A stretch of 64,000 nucleotides of DNA from Fimiplasma intestinipullorum (lineage in GTDB: Bacteria; Bacillota_I; Bacilli_A; Erysipelotrichales; Coprobacillaceae), in assembly GCA_018715065.1 (NCBI GenBank), contig DVMJ01000058.1, positions 3,050-67,049 of the forward strand. The letters are read 5' to 3'. The position numbers were made by a program, and so were the translations under genes. The notes below the pieces were generated by a model that was not told the DNA's origin, did not search any database, and saw only the letters and a program-made list of their open reading frames with translations. Shown one piece after another: positions 1 through 9,506 of the stretch. Positions within the stretch are counted from its first letter, which is position 1. Each line of letters begins with the position of its first letter.

Positions 1-1122
1 GGTATTGCTGGAACGAACCAGACCTTCATCAAAGGTAATCGTTCCCCAGCCCTGTCCATAGTTCCAGTCACGAACCGTGTTATTGGTGCCATTGACCTTG
101 ATCGTACCTGACTGATAGGTCGCACTGCCGTCATAAACACCCTGATCAATGGCGGTCATATAAACAAATGGTTTAGCGACCGAACCGACCTCATAAGCAT
201 AGGTCAAAAAGAGATCCGTCCAGTTTTCCAGGCTGGAACGATCCGTCAGATCGAAATCCGGTCGTGAAGCCATCGCCAGCATGCGGCCGGTATGGGCATC
301 CATAAAACCGCACCACATCTTGCTGGCCCCGCTTTTTTCCATCGCTTCATCCAGTTTTGTTTCCAGCATGTTTTGCAGCTCACTATCTAAGGACAAATAG
401 ATAGAATCGCCGTTGACAGCATCATATTCGCTGATTACGCCTCCTGAGATGGCATGTCCATCTGAATCCGCTTGATAAACGATCCGACCATCCTGTCCGG
501 CTAATATTTCTTCGTAAGCTGCTTCGATGCCAAAAGCACCGGTTCGAACGACATTGGTCGGATCATCGTCATTGGTATTTACCAGTCCAAGCAAATAGGA
601 CGAGAAATGTTTATACATATAACTGCGTGTCGCTGTCTTGTCAAATTCAATTCCATTAATGTTGTTGGCCTTCAATTCCTCTTCCAGGGCCTGTTTCTCA
701 ACAGAGTTCAAGTAACACTTAAATGTCGTCTGCCATAAACCGTCTGTCGTCAGGCGGGCATAGACGGTGCTCTCGTCCTGATTGACATAAGGTGCCAATA
801 TTTTAGCAGCAAGATCTGGGTTATCCACATAGGCCACGGTATCCCCTACACCCTGACGCTGATCACTGATATAAGCGGTGACGTTATAGGCTGTTCGATC
901 CGAGACCAGCAGTTCACCATCATAAGAGTAGATGCTGCCTCGATCAGCTTTGATCTTTTGAATCGTTTCGCTGCGGTTGTTTTTGGCATAACTGGCAATA
1001 TCCTCACCACTGATCAGATGCTTACCCGTTCCTGCCAGATAAAGGATATTGAAAACCATTAATAGGATACAAAAAAGAAAGAGCGCCAGAAAGATCTTGG
1101 AGTAGATGGTATTTTTAGACAT
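1..1122 (-). CDS. Class B penicillin-binding protein (FtsI/PBP2 type), N-terminal part only
   Basis: Transpeptidase of the division/cell-wall cluster. It runs off the left edge, so only the first 374 codons are visible. The ATG shares its A with the stop codon of ftsL (TAATG overlap), which fixes the start. One N-terminal membrane segment (about residues 7-27) is followed by the PBP dimerisation region (motif DRGSIYS near residue 61, and a G-x-E-A-A-Y-E-E-I-L-A-G segment). The transpeptidase domain then begins, with the active-site SxxK as SVAK at residues 314-317. The SxN and KTG motifs would lie outside the window. The order mraZ-rsmH-ftsL-PBP is the standard dcw order and argues for the septal PBP. 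A SpoVD-like sporulation paralogue cannot be excluded without the C-terminus, where a PASTA domain would show. Confidence 0.9.
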   Translation of the reverse strand, partial: MSKNTIYSKIFLALFLFCILLMVFNILYLAGTGKHLISGEDIASYAKNNRSETIQKIKADRGSIYSYDGELLVSDRTAYNVTAYISDQRQGVGDTVAYVDNPDLAAKILAPYVNQDESTVYARLTTDGLWQTTFKCYLNSVEKQALEEELKANNINGIEFDKTATRSYMYKHFSSYLLGLVNTNDDDPTNVVRTGAFGIEAAYEEILAGQDGRIVYQADSDGHAISGGVISEYDAVNGDSIYLSLDSELQNMLETKLDEAMEKSGASKMWCGFMDAHTGRMLAMASRPDFDLTDRSSLENWTDLFLTYAYEVGSVAKPFVYMTAIDQGVYDGSATYQSGTIKVNGTNNTVRDWNYGQGWGTITFDEGLVRSSNT

Positions 1123-1439
1123 TACTCATTCTCCGTTGTCGTATCCGTTGAAGCACTGGCCGTATTCTCATTTGAATAGCTGAGCGTATACCCCTGGCTA
1201 TTTGCCACTTCACGGATATTGTCAAAACTGAGTTTTTCCTGTCTGGCGGTATTCAGACCATCAATATCGGACTGGATATCATCCAATTCTTCCTGTGTCT
1301 GCTGAATGCGGACCGTCATGGCCGATTCCATGGAATTCATCGTCAGACTTCCAAAAAGATAGAGACACCCTACCACCACAAGCAGGATCATGGATACTCT
1401 TTCAAATTTCATTTTTCTTTTGCGCTTTGATTTAGCCAT
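1122..1439 (-). CDS. ftsL: Cell division protein FtsL-like
   Basis: A 105-residue bitopic membrane protein. A very basic cytoplasmic N-terminus (KSKRKRKMK) precedes one transmembrane helix (about residues 17-36) and an extracytoplasmic coiled-coil-like stretch rich in Q, E and D, with a Ser/Thr/Glu tail. This is the FtsL/DivIC plan, and the position between rsmH and a class B PBP supports FtsL, the divisome scaffold that links DivIB/DivIC to the septal PBP. I start at the ATG at 1439 because AAAGGA lies 9 bases upstream. An in-frame ATG at 1448 abuts that Shine-Dalgarno and is unlikely. The start overlaps the end of rsmH by 8 bases, so translation is probably coupled. FtsL sequences diverge widely, so the assignment leans on size, topology and context. 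Confidence 0.8.
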   Translation of the reverse strand: MAKSKRKRKMKFERVSMILLVVVGCLYLFGSLTMNSMESAMTVRIQQTQEELDDIQSDIDGLNTARQEKLSFDNIREVANSQGYTLSYSNENTASASTDTTTENE

Positions 1440-2373
1440 TGGTCTCATTCCTTTCTATAATACGCAGCTTCGCTGAATGTGCCCGATGATTGGCTTCCAG
1501 TTCCGCCTCGCTGGCCTCGATTGGTTTTTTATTAATCAAATGATAAGCAGGCTGCATCTCAGCCGGAATGACCGGCAGCCCCGCAGGGAGATCAGGTAAA
1601 GCTGTCTTTTCTCTAAAGATCTGCTTACAGATACGGTCTTCAAGCGAGTGGAAAGTAATGACAGCTATCCGTCCGCCCGGTCGCAGCAGATCGAGCGCGT
1701 CATACAGTGTATCATGAAAGACATTCAGCTCATCATTGACAGCAATACGTAATGCCTGAAACGTTCGCTTAGCAGGATGGCCGCCTTTGCGACGTGCCGC
1801 TGCCGGGATCGCCTGTTTGATGATCTCAACCAACTGAAACGTCGTCTCAATGGGTGCTTTCTGCCGCTCCCTTTCAATCTGACGCGCAATATTTTTAGCA
1901 AATTTCTCTTCTCCATAACGCGTGATGATCTGCACAAGCTTGGCGTAAGGCCATTCATTAACAATCATATAAGCATCTAGCCTCTGTCGCTCATCCATTC
2001 GCATGTCCAGTCGAGCATCATAGTTATAGCTAAAACCGCGACTGGCCGTATCAAACTGAACACTGGATACACCTAAATCAAAAAGGATACCATCCACAGT
2101 ATGAATTCCCCGGCTGGTCATCTCTTCTTTAAGATACTTAAAATTGCGATCGATCAACGTAAAGTGATTTGAGATGGCCGCTAAACGCGCTTTGGCATAC
2201 GCTAACGCATTCTCATCCTGATCGAAACCGTAGAGATGGCCATTCTCAAGTTTTTCCAGAATGCGCGAGCTATGCCCGCCAAAGCCCAACGTACAATCGA
2301 CGTAAATTCCATCCTTATGTATATTCAGACCCTCAATTGTTTCGTCCCACAGGACTGGAATATGCTTTTCCAT
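1432..2373 (-). CDS. rsmH: 16S rRNA m4C1402 methyltransferase RsmH (MraW)
   Basis: SAM-dependent methyltransferase that modifies N4 of C1402 in the 16S rRNA decoding centre. The 313-residue length is normal for the family. It begins [11 protein letters not shown] and has the SAM-binding motif [13 protein letters not shown] around residue 27, the FDLGVSS motif near residue 99, and the family signature [14 protein letters not shown]. The ATG at 2373 is preceded by AGGAG at good spacing; the upstream in-frame extension has no homology to the family and reaches into mraZ. Second gene of the dcw cluster, 13 bases after mraZ and overlapping ftsL by 8 bases. Confidence 0.96.
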   Translation of the reverse strand: MEKHIPVLWDETIEGLNIHKDGIYVDCTLGFGGHSSRILEKLENGHLYGFDQDENALAYAKARLAAISNHFTLIDRNFKYLKEEMTSRGIHTVDGILFDLGVSSVQFDTASRGFSYNYDARLDMRMDERQRLDAYMIVNEWPYAKLVQIITRYGEEKFAKNIARQIERERQKAPIETTFQLVEIIKQAIPAAARRKGGHPAKRTFQALRIAVNDELNVFHDTLYDALDLLRPGGRIAVITFHSLEDRICKQIFREKTALPDLPAGLPVIPAEMQPAYHLINKKPIEASEAELEANHRAHSAKLRIIERNETNG

Positions 2374-2386
2374 TCTCTTCTCCTCT

Positions 2387-2815
2387 CTAGATGGTAAAAT
2401 CCATCTCTTCTGCGATTTCTTCAAACTGTTCATTTTCCTGATTGTAATAGTCTTCCCACATATTCGTATCCCAGATCTCCACGTGATTCAGACTACCGAC
2501 GATCGAACAGTTCTTTTCTAAATGTGCCTGTTCGCGTAAACCAGGCGGGATATTGATACGTCCCATCTTATCGATCTCGCATTCGGTCGCCTTACTCGTA
2601 ATCATTCGCACAAAGGCACGTGTCTGTTTCTTGGTGATGGGCATCTGTTGAAGTTTCGTATAAAACTTCTCCCACTCCTGAGGCGTGTACACGGACAAGC
2701 AACCATCGAAGCCACGCGCCACAATGACGGTGTCATCAAACTTCTCTCTGAACTTGGAAGGTAAAGTAATTCGCCCTTTGGCATCCAGGTTGTGCTTGTA
2801 TTCACCCATGAACAT
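2387..2815 (-). CDS. mraZ: Transcriptional regulator MraZ
   Basis: First gene of the division/cell-wall cluster; a dimeric DNA-binding protein with two AbrB-like SpoVT folds that in other bacteria represses its own operon. The two half-motifs [13 protein letters not shown] and [13 protein letters not shown] (the AbrB-like loop) are both present. I use the ATG that gives MFMGEYKH, as in Bacillus homologues (142 residues). The ATG two codons later (2809) has a better-spaced GAGAGG and could be the true start. I looked for the repeated TGGG operator boxes bound by E. coli MraZ and did not find a convincing set. Confidence 0.95.
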   Translation of the reverse strand: MFMGEYKHNLDAKGRITLPSKFREKFDDTVIVARGFDGCLSVYTPQEWEKFYTKLQQMPITKKQTRAFVRMITSKATECEIDKMGRINIPPGLREQAHLEKNCSIVGSLNHVEIWDTNMWEDYYNQENEQFEEIAEEMDFTI

Positions 2816-2862
2816 CCTCTCATCACCCACTTCCTGACACACACTGCTACTTCTTACCATTC

Positions 2863-2891
2863 ATTATACCTTTTAGCGACGAAATTGTATA
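2863..2891 (-). promoter_or_regulatory. Promoter of the mraZ-rsmH-ftsL-PBP operon
   Basis: On the minus strand, -10 TATAAT at 2868-2863 is preceded after exactly 17 bases by TATACA at 2891-2886 (4 of 6 to TTGACA). It lies about 50 bases before the mraZ start. Confidence 0.65.
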
Positions 2892-2990
2892 GAGATAAGC
2901 GAAAAGAAAATAAAAAAAAATCCAGTGGTCATCCCATAATCTGGTAAACCTCTGGAATCTTGTTGTAGCCTATGTCAAAAAAAGCAAAAT

Positions 2991-3013
2991 AAAAAATCCT
3001 CGCCAGGAGGATT
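2991..3013 (-). terminator. Rho-independent terminator after rpmF
   Basis: On the minus strand AATCCTC pairs with GAGGATT across a CTGGC loop, followed by a run of T. It lies just past the rpmF stop and ends the DUF177-rpmF transcript. Confidence 0.85.
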
Positions 3014-3021
3014 CTTTCATC

Positions 3022-3189
3022 TTATAAAACTTTAACACCTTTGTAGTATCCGCAAGATTTGCATACGTGGTGAGCCACCATGTATTCACCGCAGTTAGGA
3101 CATTTTAATAATGTAGGTGCTGCGATCTTATCATGAGTTCTTCTTTTTCTTTTTGCGGTTTTAGAAACGCGTCTAAATGGTACTGCCAT
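3022..3189 (-). CDS. rpmF: 50S ribosomal protein L32
   Basis: A 55-residue structural protein of the large ribosomal subunit. It starts [17 protein letters not shown], the L32 signature, and carries the zinc-type cysteines as CPNCG and CKSCGYY near residues 30 and 43, so this is the zinc-binding form. It follows the DUF177 gene by 26 bases, the usual pairing across bacteria. The start is fixed by homology and by an AGGGAGGC ribosome-binding site. Confidence 0.97.
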   Translation of the reverse strand: MAVPFRRVSKTAKRKRRTHDKIAAPTLLKCPNCGEYMVAHHVCKSCGYYKGVKVL

Positions 3190-3215
3190 CTGATATATGC
3201 CTCCCTTTTCATCTT

Positions 3216-3719
3216 TTATTGTTTAAAATAATCTTTTAGTTTCGCTAACCTTGGGTCAATTCCTGATCTCGTATCGGCCTCTTCTTCACTGATGACCTGC
3301 CAGCCTTTTCCATGGCTTTTCATTTCAGCGCCTTCTTTGACCACACGAATGGGAACTTCCATGACGATGTTTTGAAATACAATGGGCGTGAGATCCACTG
3401 TATTCTTTTTGACTTCGTGTACATCCTCATCAAAATCAACTTTGACAAAGGAAAACACTTCTGTTGATTCCGTTTCAAACGGATACGCAACTTCCTCCAG
3501 TGACACAGCACATGAAACGATCATCGTTCCGCTGATCTTTAAATCAATATACAAACGCTGTTCATCTGAAGCGAAATGTCCTTTCCCTTCAACATGAACA
3601 TCCTTGAGGTCTAGCAGCTGCCGAACCTCCTGAATCACCTCATGTGGAAAAACCAAATCTTCACTAAAAGTGAAATCCCCGTTTTTCTGTTTGTTAAGCC
3701 ACGATAAACTCCACTTCAA
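3216..3719 (-). CDS. DUF177 (YceD-family) protein
   Basis: A 167-residue soluble protein of the YceD/DUF177 family, which is linked to 23S rRNA accumulation in several bacteria and is almost always next to rpmF, as here. The C-terminal family signature is visible as [13 protein letters not shown], and two Cys-free beta-rich halves precede it (Bacillus members also lack the Cys pair). The first gene after a consensus promoter. The RBS GAGGTGATT precedes the ATG. Confidence 0.9.
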   Translation of the reverse strand: MKWSLSWLNKQKNGDFTFSEDLVFPHEVIQEVRQLLDLKDVHVEGKGHFASDEQRLYIDLKISGTMIVSCAVSLEEVAYPFETESTEVFSFVKVDFDEDVHEVKKNTVDLTPIVFQNIVMEVPIRVVKEGAEMKSHGKGWQVISEEEADTRSGIDPRLAKLKDYFKQ

Positions 3720-3748
3720 AAAGAATCACCTCAACTAGCGCAACATTA

Positions 3749-3777
3749 ATTATATAGAATTAGAGTGGTATTGTCAA
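3749..3777 (-). promoter_or_regulatory. Consensus SigA promoter for DUF177-rpmF
   Basis: On the minus strand TTGACA (3777-3772), 17 bases, TATAAT (3754-3749): a perfect match in both boxes and spacing, as expected for a ribosomal protein transcript. Confidence 0.9.
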
Positions 3778-3817
3778 CTTCTTAGGCGGATTAATTGACC
3801 AAAAAAATATACTAAGC

Positions 3818-3838
3818 AGGGATTTTGTCCCTTTTTTA
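3818..3838 (+). terminator. Plus-strand terminator-like hairpin without an obvious gene
   Basis: AGGGA pairs with TCCCT across TTTTG, followed by TTTTT on the plus strand. All genes to its left are on the minus strand, so either it ends antisense or small-RNA transcription reading away from the DUF177 promoter region, or it is fortuitous. The rest of the 3778-4010 intergenic stretch shows nothing else I can name. Confidence 0.45.
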
Positions 3839-4026
3839 GCCCCACTTTTCATCTAAACGCAGTCATACGCTACGCCAAGCGCTATTATACATGATTTCAT
3901 ACCAAAATGCAATTTAAAATGCGCATCAATGTCTTCTTTTTCCATCAATTATACTTAATTAGTTTAAAAATCTTGTAAAAAATGCTAAAATAGAATTTGT
4001 ATATTCTGATATGAAAGGTGATGACC

Positions 4027-4413
4027 ATGCTTCTAAGCTATATTATACGTAAAACGATCATACAACTCATCCTGGGAGGTGCTTTGTCCTGCTTATATAT
4101 GCTGATCCGGCCCCATCCTGCCTATACACTCGCCTGGCCTTTTGCATTTCTGGCTGCCTGGTTTTTTCTTGTTGCCTGGTTCATCTTTTTGAAGCACGAC
4201 GGTGTCGGTGTGCTGAACCTGCCTAAATCCAAGAAACACTCCAGCATCACCGAACGCTTCTTTAAAAAGTTCAAGACCCGAAGCTTCATTGATTATGTGG
4301 ATACTGAAGTAGAAAACGAAGAAATTCTTGACAAGAAAGACAGCTATCGTCTGAAGCTGATTTCTAACTGCTTAACGGCAGTCATCTTCTTAATTCTTTC
4401 TATCGTGTTCTAA
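4027..4413 (+). CDS. Small membrane protein of unknown function
   Basis: About 128 residues. There are two closely spaced N-terminal hydrophobic helices (roughly residues 5-25 and 33-55) and one at the extreme C-terminus (last ~18 residues). Between them lies a charged loop rich in Lys and Glu, including the stretch ERFFKKFKTRSFIDYVDTEVENEE. I do not recognise a family. It is a single-gene unit with its own terminator. I start at ATG 4027, which has AAAGGTGA at good spacing; GTG 4018 and ATG 4021 lie on or too close to that site. An extended -10 (TGCTAAAAT) lies about 35 bases upstream. Confidence 0.7.
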   Translation: MLLSYIIRKTIIQLILGGALSCLYMLIRPHPAYTLAWPFAFLAAWFFLVAWFIFLKHDGVGVLNLPKSKKHSSITERFFKKFKTRSFIDYVDTEVENEEILDKKDSYRLKLISNCLTAVIFLILSIVF

Positions 4414-4415
4414 AA

Positions 4416-4437
4416 GCTGCCTAGAGGCAGTTTTTTT
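4416..4437 (+). terminator. Terminator of the small membrane protein gene
   Basis: CTGCC and GGCAG form a stem with a TAGA loop, followed by seven T on the plus strand, directly after the stop codon. Confidence 0.85.
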
Positions 4438-4490
4438 CATCTTCATTAATAAATACATCGCTCCTCTATTTTTTAGCCCTCATACGCCAA

Positions 4491-4525
4491 AAAACAGCAC
4501 ACGTCTCATCAGGCATGTGCTGTTT
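4491..4525 (-). terminator. Terminator of the first peptide-binding lipoprotein gene
   Basis: On the minus strand an AACAGCACA arm pairs with TGTGCTGTT and is followed by TTTT. It sits within 5 bases of the stop codon. Confidence 0.85.
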
Positions 4526-4529
4526 TGCT

Positions 4530-6404
4530 TTATTGACTGTTTTTATTGGTCTCATAGGTCGTCTGGAACTCGTTCTTTTCCTCCACCGTTAAGCAGTTGC
4601 TCAAGGCAGTAATTCCTTTTAACTTAAAGTGCGCCAGTCCCGAGAAACCACGGGCATAGCTGTAATCATTGATACTGGAGACTTTATAAGAAAGTGTCCC
4701 ATAACCAAACGGAATCACATAGCCCTTCTCGATCAGATAAGCTTCACATTCAGCCAAGGCATTCAAGCGGGAATCCAAATCAACGATGGCATGACTCTGT
4801 GTAAATAAGCTGTCATAGATTGGATCTTCCAGATGCATGTAGGTGGCATTCAGATGCCCCGTGCTGACAAACTCACCCAGATAAGTCGATGGATCTCCAT
4901 ACTCCGCATGTTTGCTGACAACGGTCATATCATAGCCGTTGCTGTTCATGACACTGTCATAATCGACCAGATTCTCAATACTGCTGTCCGCTTCATTTTG
5001 CGCATACATCAGAACTTCAAAAGTAATAAACTGATCGGCTTGCTCAAAGGTCTCACTGTATTTAGAAATGACACGCTGCAATGCCGCCAGATCGGAAGAA
5101 TCATCGACGCAAATAGGAATACGGATATTGACCGGGAAGCTGACTGTACCGGACAGCTCCTGCATGGCCTGTTCCATATAGGCATTCGCTTTGGACACAT
5201 CATAGAGCGAAATGCCGCTATAATTCGCTAACGAGCCTAATGTCACATAATCCAGATTATTGGTCGTCGAAACAAAGCCTGTTGGTGTAATCGTTGACTG
5301 GTAGCTTTCCGTTGTCTGATTCTTGGTCAAGGCATCCTCTGTCACCTGTTCGTCACTGCGCTCCTCATTGGAGGCAGCGCTGTCCGTACTTTCCAGCTCA
5401 AAAACACTATAAATATCGAAAGCCGACTGCAGCGCTAAACGAAAAGCGTCATTTTGGATGGCTAAGGCAAAGTTAGCGTCATTGCTGGCAAAGTTATAAG
5501 TAATCATCTGAGAATCATATGTTTTTGTATCCAGGTACATATGATGATCATAGCTTGATCGCTCACTGATGGCCTCGTTAGTGGAAAGATAAGCATAGCT
5601 GAGATCTCCCTCACGGAATGCCTCAAAAGCGGCTTCCTCATTTTCCATCATGACGATCGTTCCCTCATCAAAGTTCACCTGATCAGCCTGCCAGTAAGCG
5701 CTATTCTTGACATAATGGATCTCATTAGTCGAATACTCACTTAAATAGTAACAGCCATTGTAAAGCATGTTTTCCGGACTTGTCGCAAAATTCGCTCCGA
5801 CGATGTCATAGAATGCACCGCATAATGGATAGAAACCACCATTCAGAAGATAGGAATTAAAATAACTGCAGGAGCGCGTCAATGTAAAACGAAGCGTTCG
5901 ACTATCAACTGCTGTAATCCCTACGTCAGCCCACTCACCTTGACCGGTATAATACGCATCCGCCCCGGCAATGATGTCTCTGACCTGACTGGCATAGCTT
6001 GATTGATTCGCTGGCGTCAGGACATACTGTAAGCCACGAACGAAATCATCAGCAGTGACTAAGTATTCTGTCGTCTCGCCTTGAGAATTGACCCAATAAA
6101 CCTGATCACGCAAGGTAAATTCCCAAACTGTCGCATCTTCATTCGGACGACCGGTATCAGTTGCCAGTGCACCGCTCAGATTACCATAACGATCTTCTTC
6201 TACTAATCCATCCACAATATTACCTAACAGATGAAAATCAGTATCATCGCTGGTCACTAAATAATTCAAGCTGTCAATGGGATCACTTTCCAGCATATAA
6301 TCTTTAAACGTAGACGTATCATAAGTAGCCGTGATCTGTCTGCCTCCCGAACTACAGGCAGATAAAAAAAGGCAGATTGCCACTAGCCATTTCATTTTCT
6401 TCAT
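4530..6404 (-). CDS. Oligopeptide-binding lipoprotein (OppA family), divergent paralogue
   Basis: Extracellular substrate-binding protein of a peptide ABC importer (SBP family 5), 624 residues. The signal peptide ends in the lipobox LSAC, with the lipidated Cys at residue 17. The family pattern follows: a short N-terminal strand with DSLNYLVTSDD, then WEFTLRD, then TADDFVRGLQYVL. It is the most diverged of six paralogues in the window. It lacks the shared C-terminal AYDHAIT block and carries a low-complexity Ser/Glu/Thr insertion around residues 333-368 that the others do not have. It lies downstream of oppF but has its own strong promoter and terminator, so it is a separate unit. Probably presents peptides to OppBC; the substrate range is unknown. 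Confidence 0.9.
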   Translation of the reverse strand: MKKMKWLVAICLFLSACSSGGRQITATYDTSTFKDYMLESDPIDSLNYLVTSDDTDFHLLGNIVDGLVEEDRYGNLSGALATDTGRPNEDATVWEFTLRDQVYWVNSQGETTEYLVTADDFVRGLQYVLTPANQSSYASQVRDIIAGADAYYTGQGEWADVGITAVDSRTLRFTLTRSCSYFNSYLLNGGFYPLCGAFYDIVGANFATSPENMLYNGCYYLSEYSTNEIHYVKNSAYWQADQVNFDEGTIVMMENEEAAFEAFREGDLSYAYLSTNEAISERSSYDHHMYLDTKTYDSQMITYNFASNDANFALAIQNDAFRLALQSAFDIYSVFELESTDSAASNEERSDEQVTEDALTKNQTTESYQSTITPTGFVSTTNNLDYVTLGSLANYSGISLYDVSKANAYMEQAMQELSGTVSFPVNIRIPICVDDSSDLAALQRVISKYSETFEQADQFITFEVLMYAQNEADSSIENLVDYDSVMNSNGYDMTVVSKHAEYGDPSTYLGEFVSTGHLNATYMHLEDPIYDSLFTQSHAIVDLDSRLNALAECEAYLIEKGYVIPFGYGTLSYKVSSINDYSYARGFSGLAHFKLKGITALSNCLTVEEKNEFQTTYETNKNSQ

Positions 6405-6428
6405 TTTATCACCTCAATTACTCCATCT

Positions 6429-6457
6429 ATTTTATAGAGGATTTTGCCTTTTGTCAA
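6429..6457 (-). promoter_or_regulatory. Promoter of the first peptide-binding lipoprotein gene
   Basis: Minus strand TTGACA (6457-6452), 17 bases, TAAAAT (6434-6429), then the RBS GAGGTGAT and the ATG. The boxes match those of two other binding-protein genes in this window. Confidence 0.85.
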
Positions 6458-6550
6458 TTGCCACCCTATCATCTAAGCATTTTCACATCATTTTTGCCTG
6501 AAGAAGAAAAAAATAGTATGTTCACGTTCTTTTTATTTCATCTGCCAAGC

Positions 6551-6578
6551 AAAAAACAGCATCCCGAAGGATGCTGTT
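6551..6578 (-). terminator. Terminator of the oppBCDF operon
   Basis: On the minus strand a perfect 10-bp stem (AACAGCATCC with GGATGCTGTT) around a TTCG tetraloop, followed by a T run, 4 bases after the oppF stop. Confidence 0.93.
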
Positions 6579-6582
6579 GATC

Positions 6583-7518
6583 TTAGATCTGTGCTTTATA
6601 CTCTGCCACTTCTTTTTCGTTTGCATAAACGAAGTGTCCTGGTAAGATCTCAACCCATGATGGTTTATCAACTGAATAATCATGAACAGATGGATCATAT
6701 ACCAGCAGTTTTTTCTTCTTCTCGATTTCTGGATCAGGAATAGGCACTGCGGACAATAAGGACTTCGTATATGGATGGAATGGATGTTGGAATAATTCTT
6801 CAGCTTCAGCCAATTCCACGATACGTCCCTTATGAATAACAGCAATACGGTCAGAAATAAAGCGAACAACCGAAAGGTCATGTGCAACGAATAAATACGT
6901 CAGATTTCTTTCCTTTTTCAGTGTGTTCAGCAGATTTAGTACCTGTGCACGAATCGATACGTCCAAAGCTGAAATCGGTTCGTCGGCAATGACTAATTCT
7001 GGATTCATGATCAGTGCACGGGCAATACCGATACGCTGACGCTGTCCACCAGAGAACTCATGAGGGAAACGGCTGGCGAATTCTGGCAGCAAACCAACGC
7101 TCTCCAGCGCACGCTGTACCTTTTCCTTACGATCTGCCTCGTCTTTATATAAGTGGAAGTTGTAAAGACCTTCAGAGATGATATAGTCGACCTTGGCACG
7201 TTCGTTTAAGCTAGCCATTGGGTCCTGGAAAATCATCTGAATTTTCTGAATGACTTCACGGTCTGTTTTCTTATCAATTTTCCCATTGATTTTTTTACCA
7301 TTAAAGATGATCTCACCTTTGCTGGTTGGATTAATACGAATGATAGCACGACCAATTGTCGTCTTACCTGAACCTGATTCACCGACTAATGAGAAGGTTT
7401 CACCACGATAGATCTGGAAGTTGACATCGTCAACTGCCGTAAACACTCTACGACCATTTTTAAATTGAATTTGAAGATCCTTGACTTCAAGTAATACTTC
7501 CTTTTTTTCGTCAGCCAT
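6583..7518 (-). CDS. oppF: Oligopeptide ABC transporter ATP-binding protein OppF
   Basis: One of the two ATPase subunits that power peptide uptake; it dimerises with OppD on the cytoplasmic face of OppBC. 311 residues. Walker [10 protein letters not shown] (around residue 46), the ABC signature [15 protein letters not shown], Walker [14 protein letters not shown] and the switch His in VAHDLSVV are all intact. The C-terminal extension with [12 protein letters not shown] is typical of the OppD/F group. Last gene of oppBCDF; the ATG follows the oppD stop by two bases and the RBS AAAGGAAG lies inside oppD. Confidence 0.95.
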   Translation of the reverse strand: MADEKKEVLLEVKDLQIQFKNGRRVFTAVDDVNFQIYRGETFSLVGESGSGKTTIGRAIIRINPTSKGEIIFNGKKINGKIDKKTDREVIQKIQMIFQDPMASLNERAKVDYIISEGLYNFHLYKDEADRKEKVQRALESVGLLPEFASRFPHEFSGGQRQRIGIARALIMNPELVIADEPISALDVSIRAQVLNLLNTLKKERNLTYLFVAHDLSVVRFISDRIAVIHKGRIVELAEAEELFQHPFHPYTKSLLSAVPIPDPEIEKKKKLLVYDPSVHDYSVDKPSWVEILPGHFVYANEKEVAEYKAQI

Positions 7519-7520
7519 TT

Positions 7521-8561
7521 TTATCTTCCTTTCATTTTGCTTCTTAACTGTTGAATCACCTTAGGTGCTTCACATTTAGGTGCTCGAGGATCCAGCAGCC
7601 AGGTTTTGGCTTTATGGGTTGGAGAGACCTCAAAATATGGCGGATTTTCAATAAAGTCGATGCGTAAAGCGTGTTTGTTTCGTGGTGCGAAAGCATCTCC
7701 GACAATATCGTTATAAAGATTTGGCGGTGTACCTTCGATGGTTGGTAAAGGTTGTCCTTTTTCACCTAACTGTGGCAAGCTGGATAAGAGTGCCCAAGTA
7801 TAAGGATGTCTTGCATCATAGAAAATATCTTCTGCTGTACCCACCTCAACAAGCTCACCGGCATACATAACAGCCACACGGTCAGCCACGTTGGCTACAA
7901 CACCTAAGTCATGGGTAATATAGATAACCGTCATTCCCATTTCCTTTTGCAGGTTACGGATCAGATCGAGGATCTGTGCCTGAATGGTAACATCCAAGGC
8001 AGTCGTAGGCTCATCACAGATCAGAATCTTAGGGAAGCAGGCTGCAGCGATTGCAATAACTACACGCTGACGCATTCCTCCGGAAAATTCATGTGGATAT
8101 TGTTTATAACGGTTTGCCGGATCAGTGATACCTACTTTTTCCAGCATCTCGATAGCCATCTTTTTAGACTCCTCACCCTTGATTCCCTGGTGAAGTTCGA
8201 TTACTTCACGAATCTGTTCACCAATCGTTTTCAGAGGATTTAATGAAGTCATCGGGTCCTGGAAGACCATGGCAATCTTCTTACCACGAATCTTTAACCA
8301 GTCTGACTCTTTTGTATATTTAGCGATGTCCACACCTTCAAACATGATGGATCCGCCAGTAATAGAACCGTTGTTGTCCAGCATTCCGATAAAGGACTTC
8401 GTGAATACAGATTTTCCTGAACCGGATTCACCAACGATTGCCAGCGTCTCTCCTTCATAGAGATCCAGTGAGCATTTACGAATTGCTTTTAAATATCTGC
8501 CGCGCATTGAGAAGGTGATTTCAATATCTTTTGCAGATAAAATTGGTTTTCTTTCTTCCAT
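7521..8561 (-). CDS. oppD: Oligopeptide ABC transporter ATP-binding protein OppD
   Basis: Second ATPase subunit of the peptide importer, about 346 residues. Walker [11 protein letters not shown], the signature [12 protein letters not shown], Walker [14 protein letters not shown] and switch His in ITHDLGVV are present. The C-terminal OppD/DppD extension ends [15 protein letters not shown]...; no Cys cluster of the Fe-S type is seen, only isolated Cys. Three consecutive ATG codons (8567, 8564, 8561) stand at the start; AGGAGG is too close to the first, so I use the third. Lies between oppC and oppF. Confidence 0.95.
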   Translation of the reverse strand: MEERKPILSAKDIEITFSMRGRYLKAIRKCSLDLYEGETLAIVGESGSGKSVFTKSFIGMLDNNGSITGGSIMFEGVDIAKYTKESDWLKIRGKKIAMVFQDPMTSLNPLKTIGEQIREVIELHQGIKGEESKKMAIEMLEKVGITDPANRYKQYPHEFSGGMRQRVVIAIAAACFPKILICDEPTTALDVTIQAQILDLIRNLQKEMGMTVIYITHDLGVVANVADRVAVMYAGELVEVGTAEDIFYDARHPYTWALLSSLPQLGEKGQPLPTIEGTPPNLYNDIVGDAFAPRNKHALRIDFIENPPYFEVSPTHKAKTWLLDPRAPKCEAPKVIQQLRSKMKGR

Positions 8562-8576
8562 CATCATGCCCTCCTT

Positions 8577-9506
8577 TTATACGTGGTTACGTGGGTCTGA
8601 TGCATCAGAGAATGCATTACCAGCTAAATAGAACGAAATCGTAATAATTGAAACAATCAAGGCAGGGAAGATCAGTAAGTGAGGATAATCCTGGAACTTC
8701 GTACGTCCCTGTGAGAGTAAAGCACCTAATGAAGGCATCGTTGAAGGTAAACCTAAGCCCAGATAACTCAGTGTAACTTCTAATGAAATGACCTGAGGGA
8801 TCATCAGCGCCATACGTAAGATGATAACAGAAACCAGATAAGGAATCAGGTTCTTGACAATCATACGATACAGTGGTGTCCCTAAGCAGCGGCTTGCCAG
8901 ATTGTACTCTCTGTCTCGAATCATAAAGACGAGGTTACGAACATTTCGGGCTAATGCCAACCAGCTTGTCGTACACATTGAAATGATCAGTGTGCTCATA
9001 CCTGGCTCCATGATATAAGTTAATAAGATCAAATAAACGGTTTGAGGAATGTTAGCGATAATGTTGTAGACTTCTGTAAAGAAGCGGTCTGTTGCACGAA
9101 CATATCCCCAGATACATCCAATCACGATACCAATGATGACACAAACGAAGGTAACGATACTCGCAATTTCCAATGAAATGGTTGTCGCATACCAGGTACG
9201 TGCCCACATGTCACGTCCGATAGAGTCGGTACCAAACCAGAAAGTGGCATTTGGTGAAACGAGTTTATCATTTCGGTTCAGATCTTCAATACCAAATCGA
9301 GCCGTCGCATTGGCAAAGAAGGCAAAGACGACTAAGAGAACCATGATGACCAGTAAAGTCACCGCAAATTTATTTTTAGCAAATGATCTTAAAACAGATC
9401 TCCAGTAGGAATAATCCGAATACCCAGTATCCTCAGATTTTCTGCGGTCAAATTCAACAAAGGAGAATAATTCCTGATCAGTTAATTGAACTTTCTTTTC
9501 ATCCAT
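8577..9506 (-). CDS. oppC: Oligopeptide ABC transporter permease OppC
   Basis: Inner-membrane permease half, 309 residues. A cytoplasmic N-terminal segment of about 40 residues precedes the first membrane helix. The FGTDSIGRDMWAR segment and the EAA-type loop (LASRCLGTPLYRMIVKNLIPYL) that contacts the ATPases are typical of OppC. About six membrane segments. Its ATG overlaps the oppB stop (TAATG), indicating coupled translation. Confidence 0.95.
   Translation of the reverse strand: MDEKKVQLTDQELFSFVEFDRRKSEDTGYSDYSYWRSVLRSFAKNKFAVTLLVIMVLLVVFAFFANATARFGIEDLNRNDKLVSPNATFWFGTDSIGRDMWARTWYATTISLEIASIVTFVCVIIGIVIGCIWGYVRATDRFFTEVYNIIANIPQTVYLILLTYIMEPGMSTLIISMCTTSWLALARNVRNLVFMIRDREYNLASRCLGTPLYRMIVKNLIPYLVSVIILRMALMIPQVISLEVTLSYLGLGLPSTMPSLGALLSQGRTKFQDYPHLLIFPALIVSIITISFYLAGNAFSDASDPRNHV

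Noticed and set aside
2816..2990. MraZ operator repeats upstream of mraZ
   Set aside because: Only isolated TGGG copies are present, not the evenly spaced triple repeat.
6522..6887. A 121-codon minus-strand frame inside oppF
   Set aside because: Shadow of oppF in another frame that also reads through the operon terminator.
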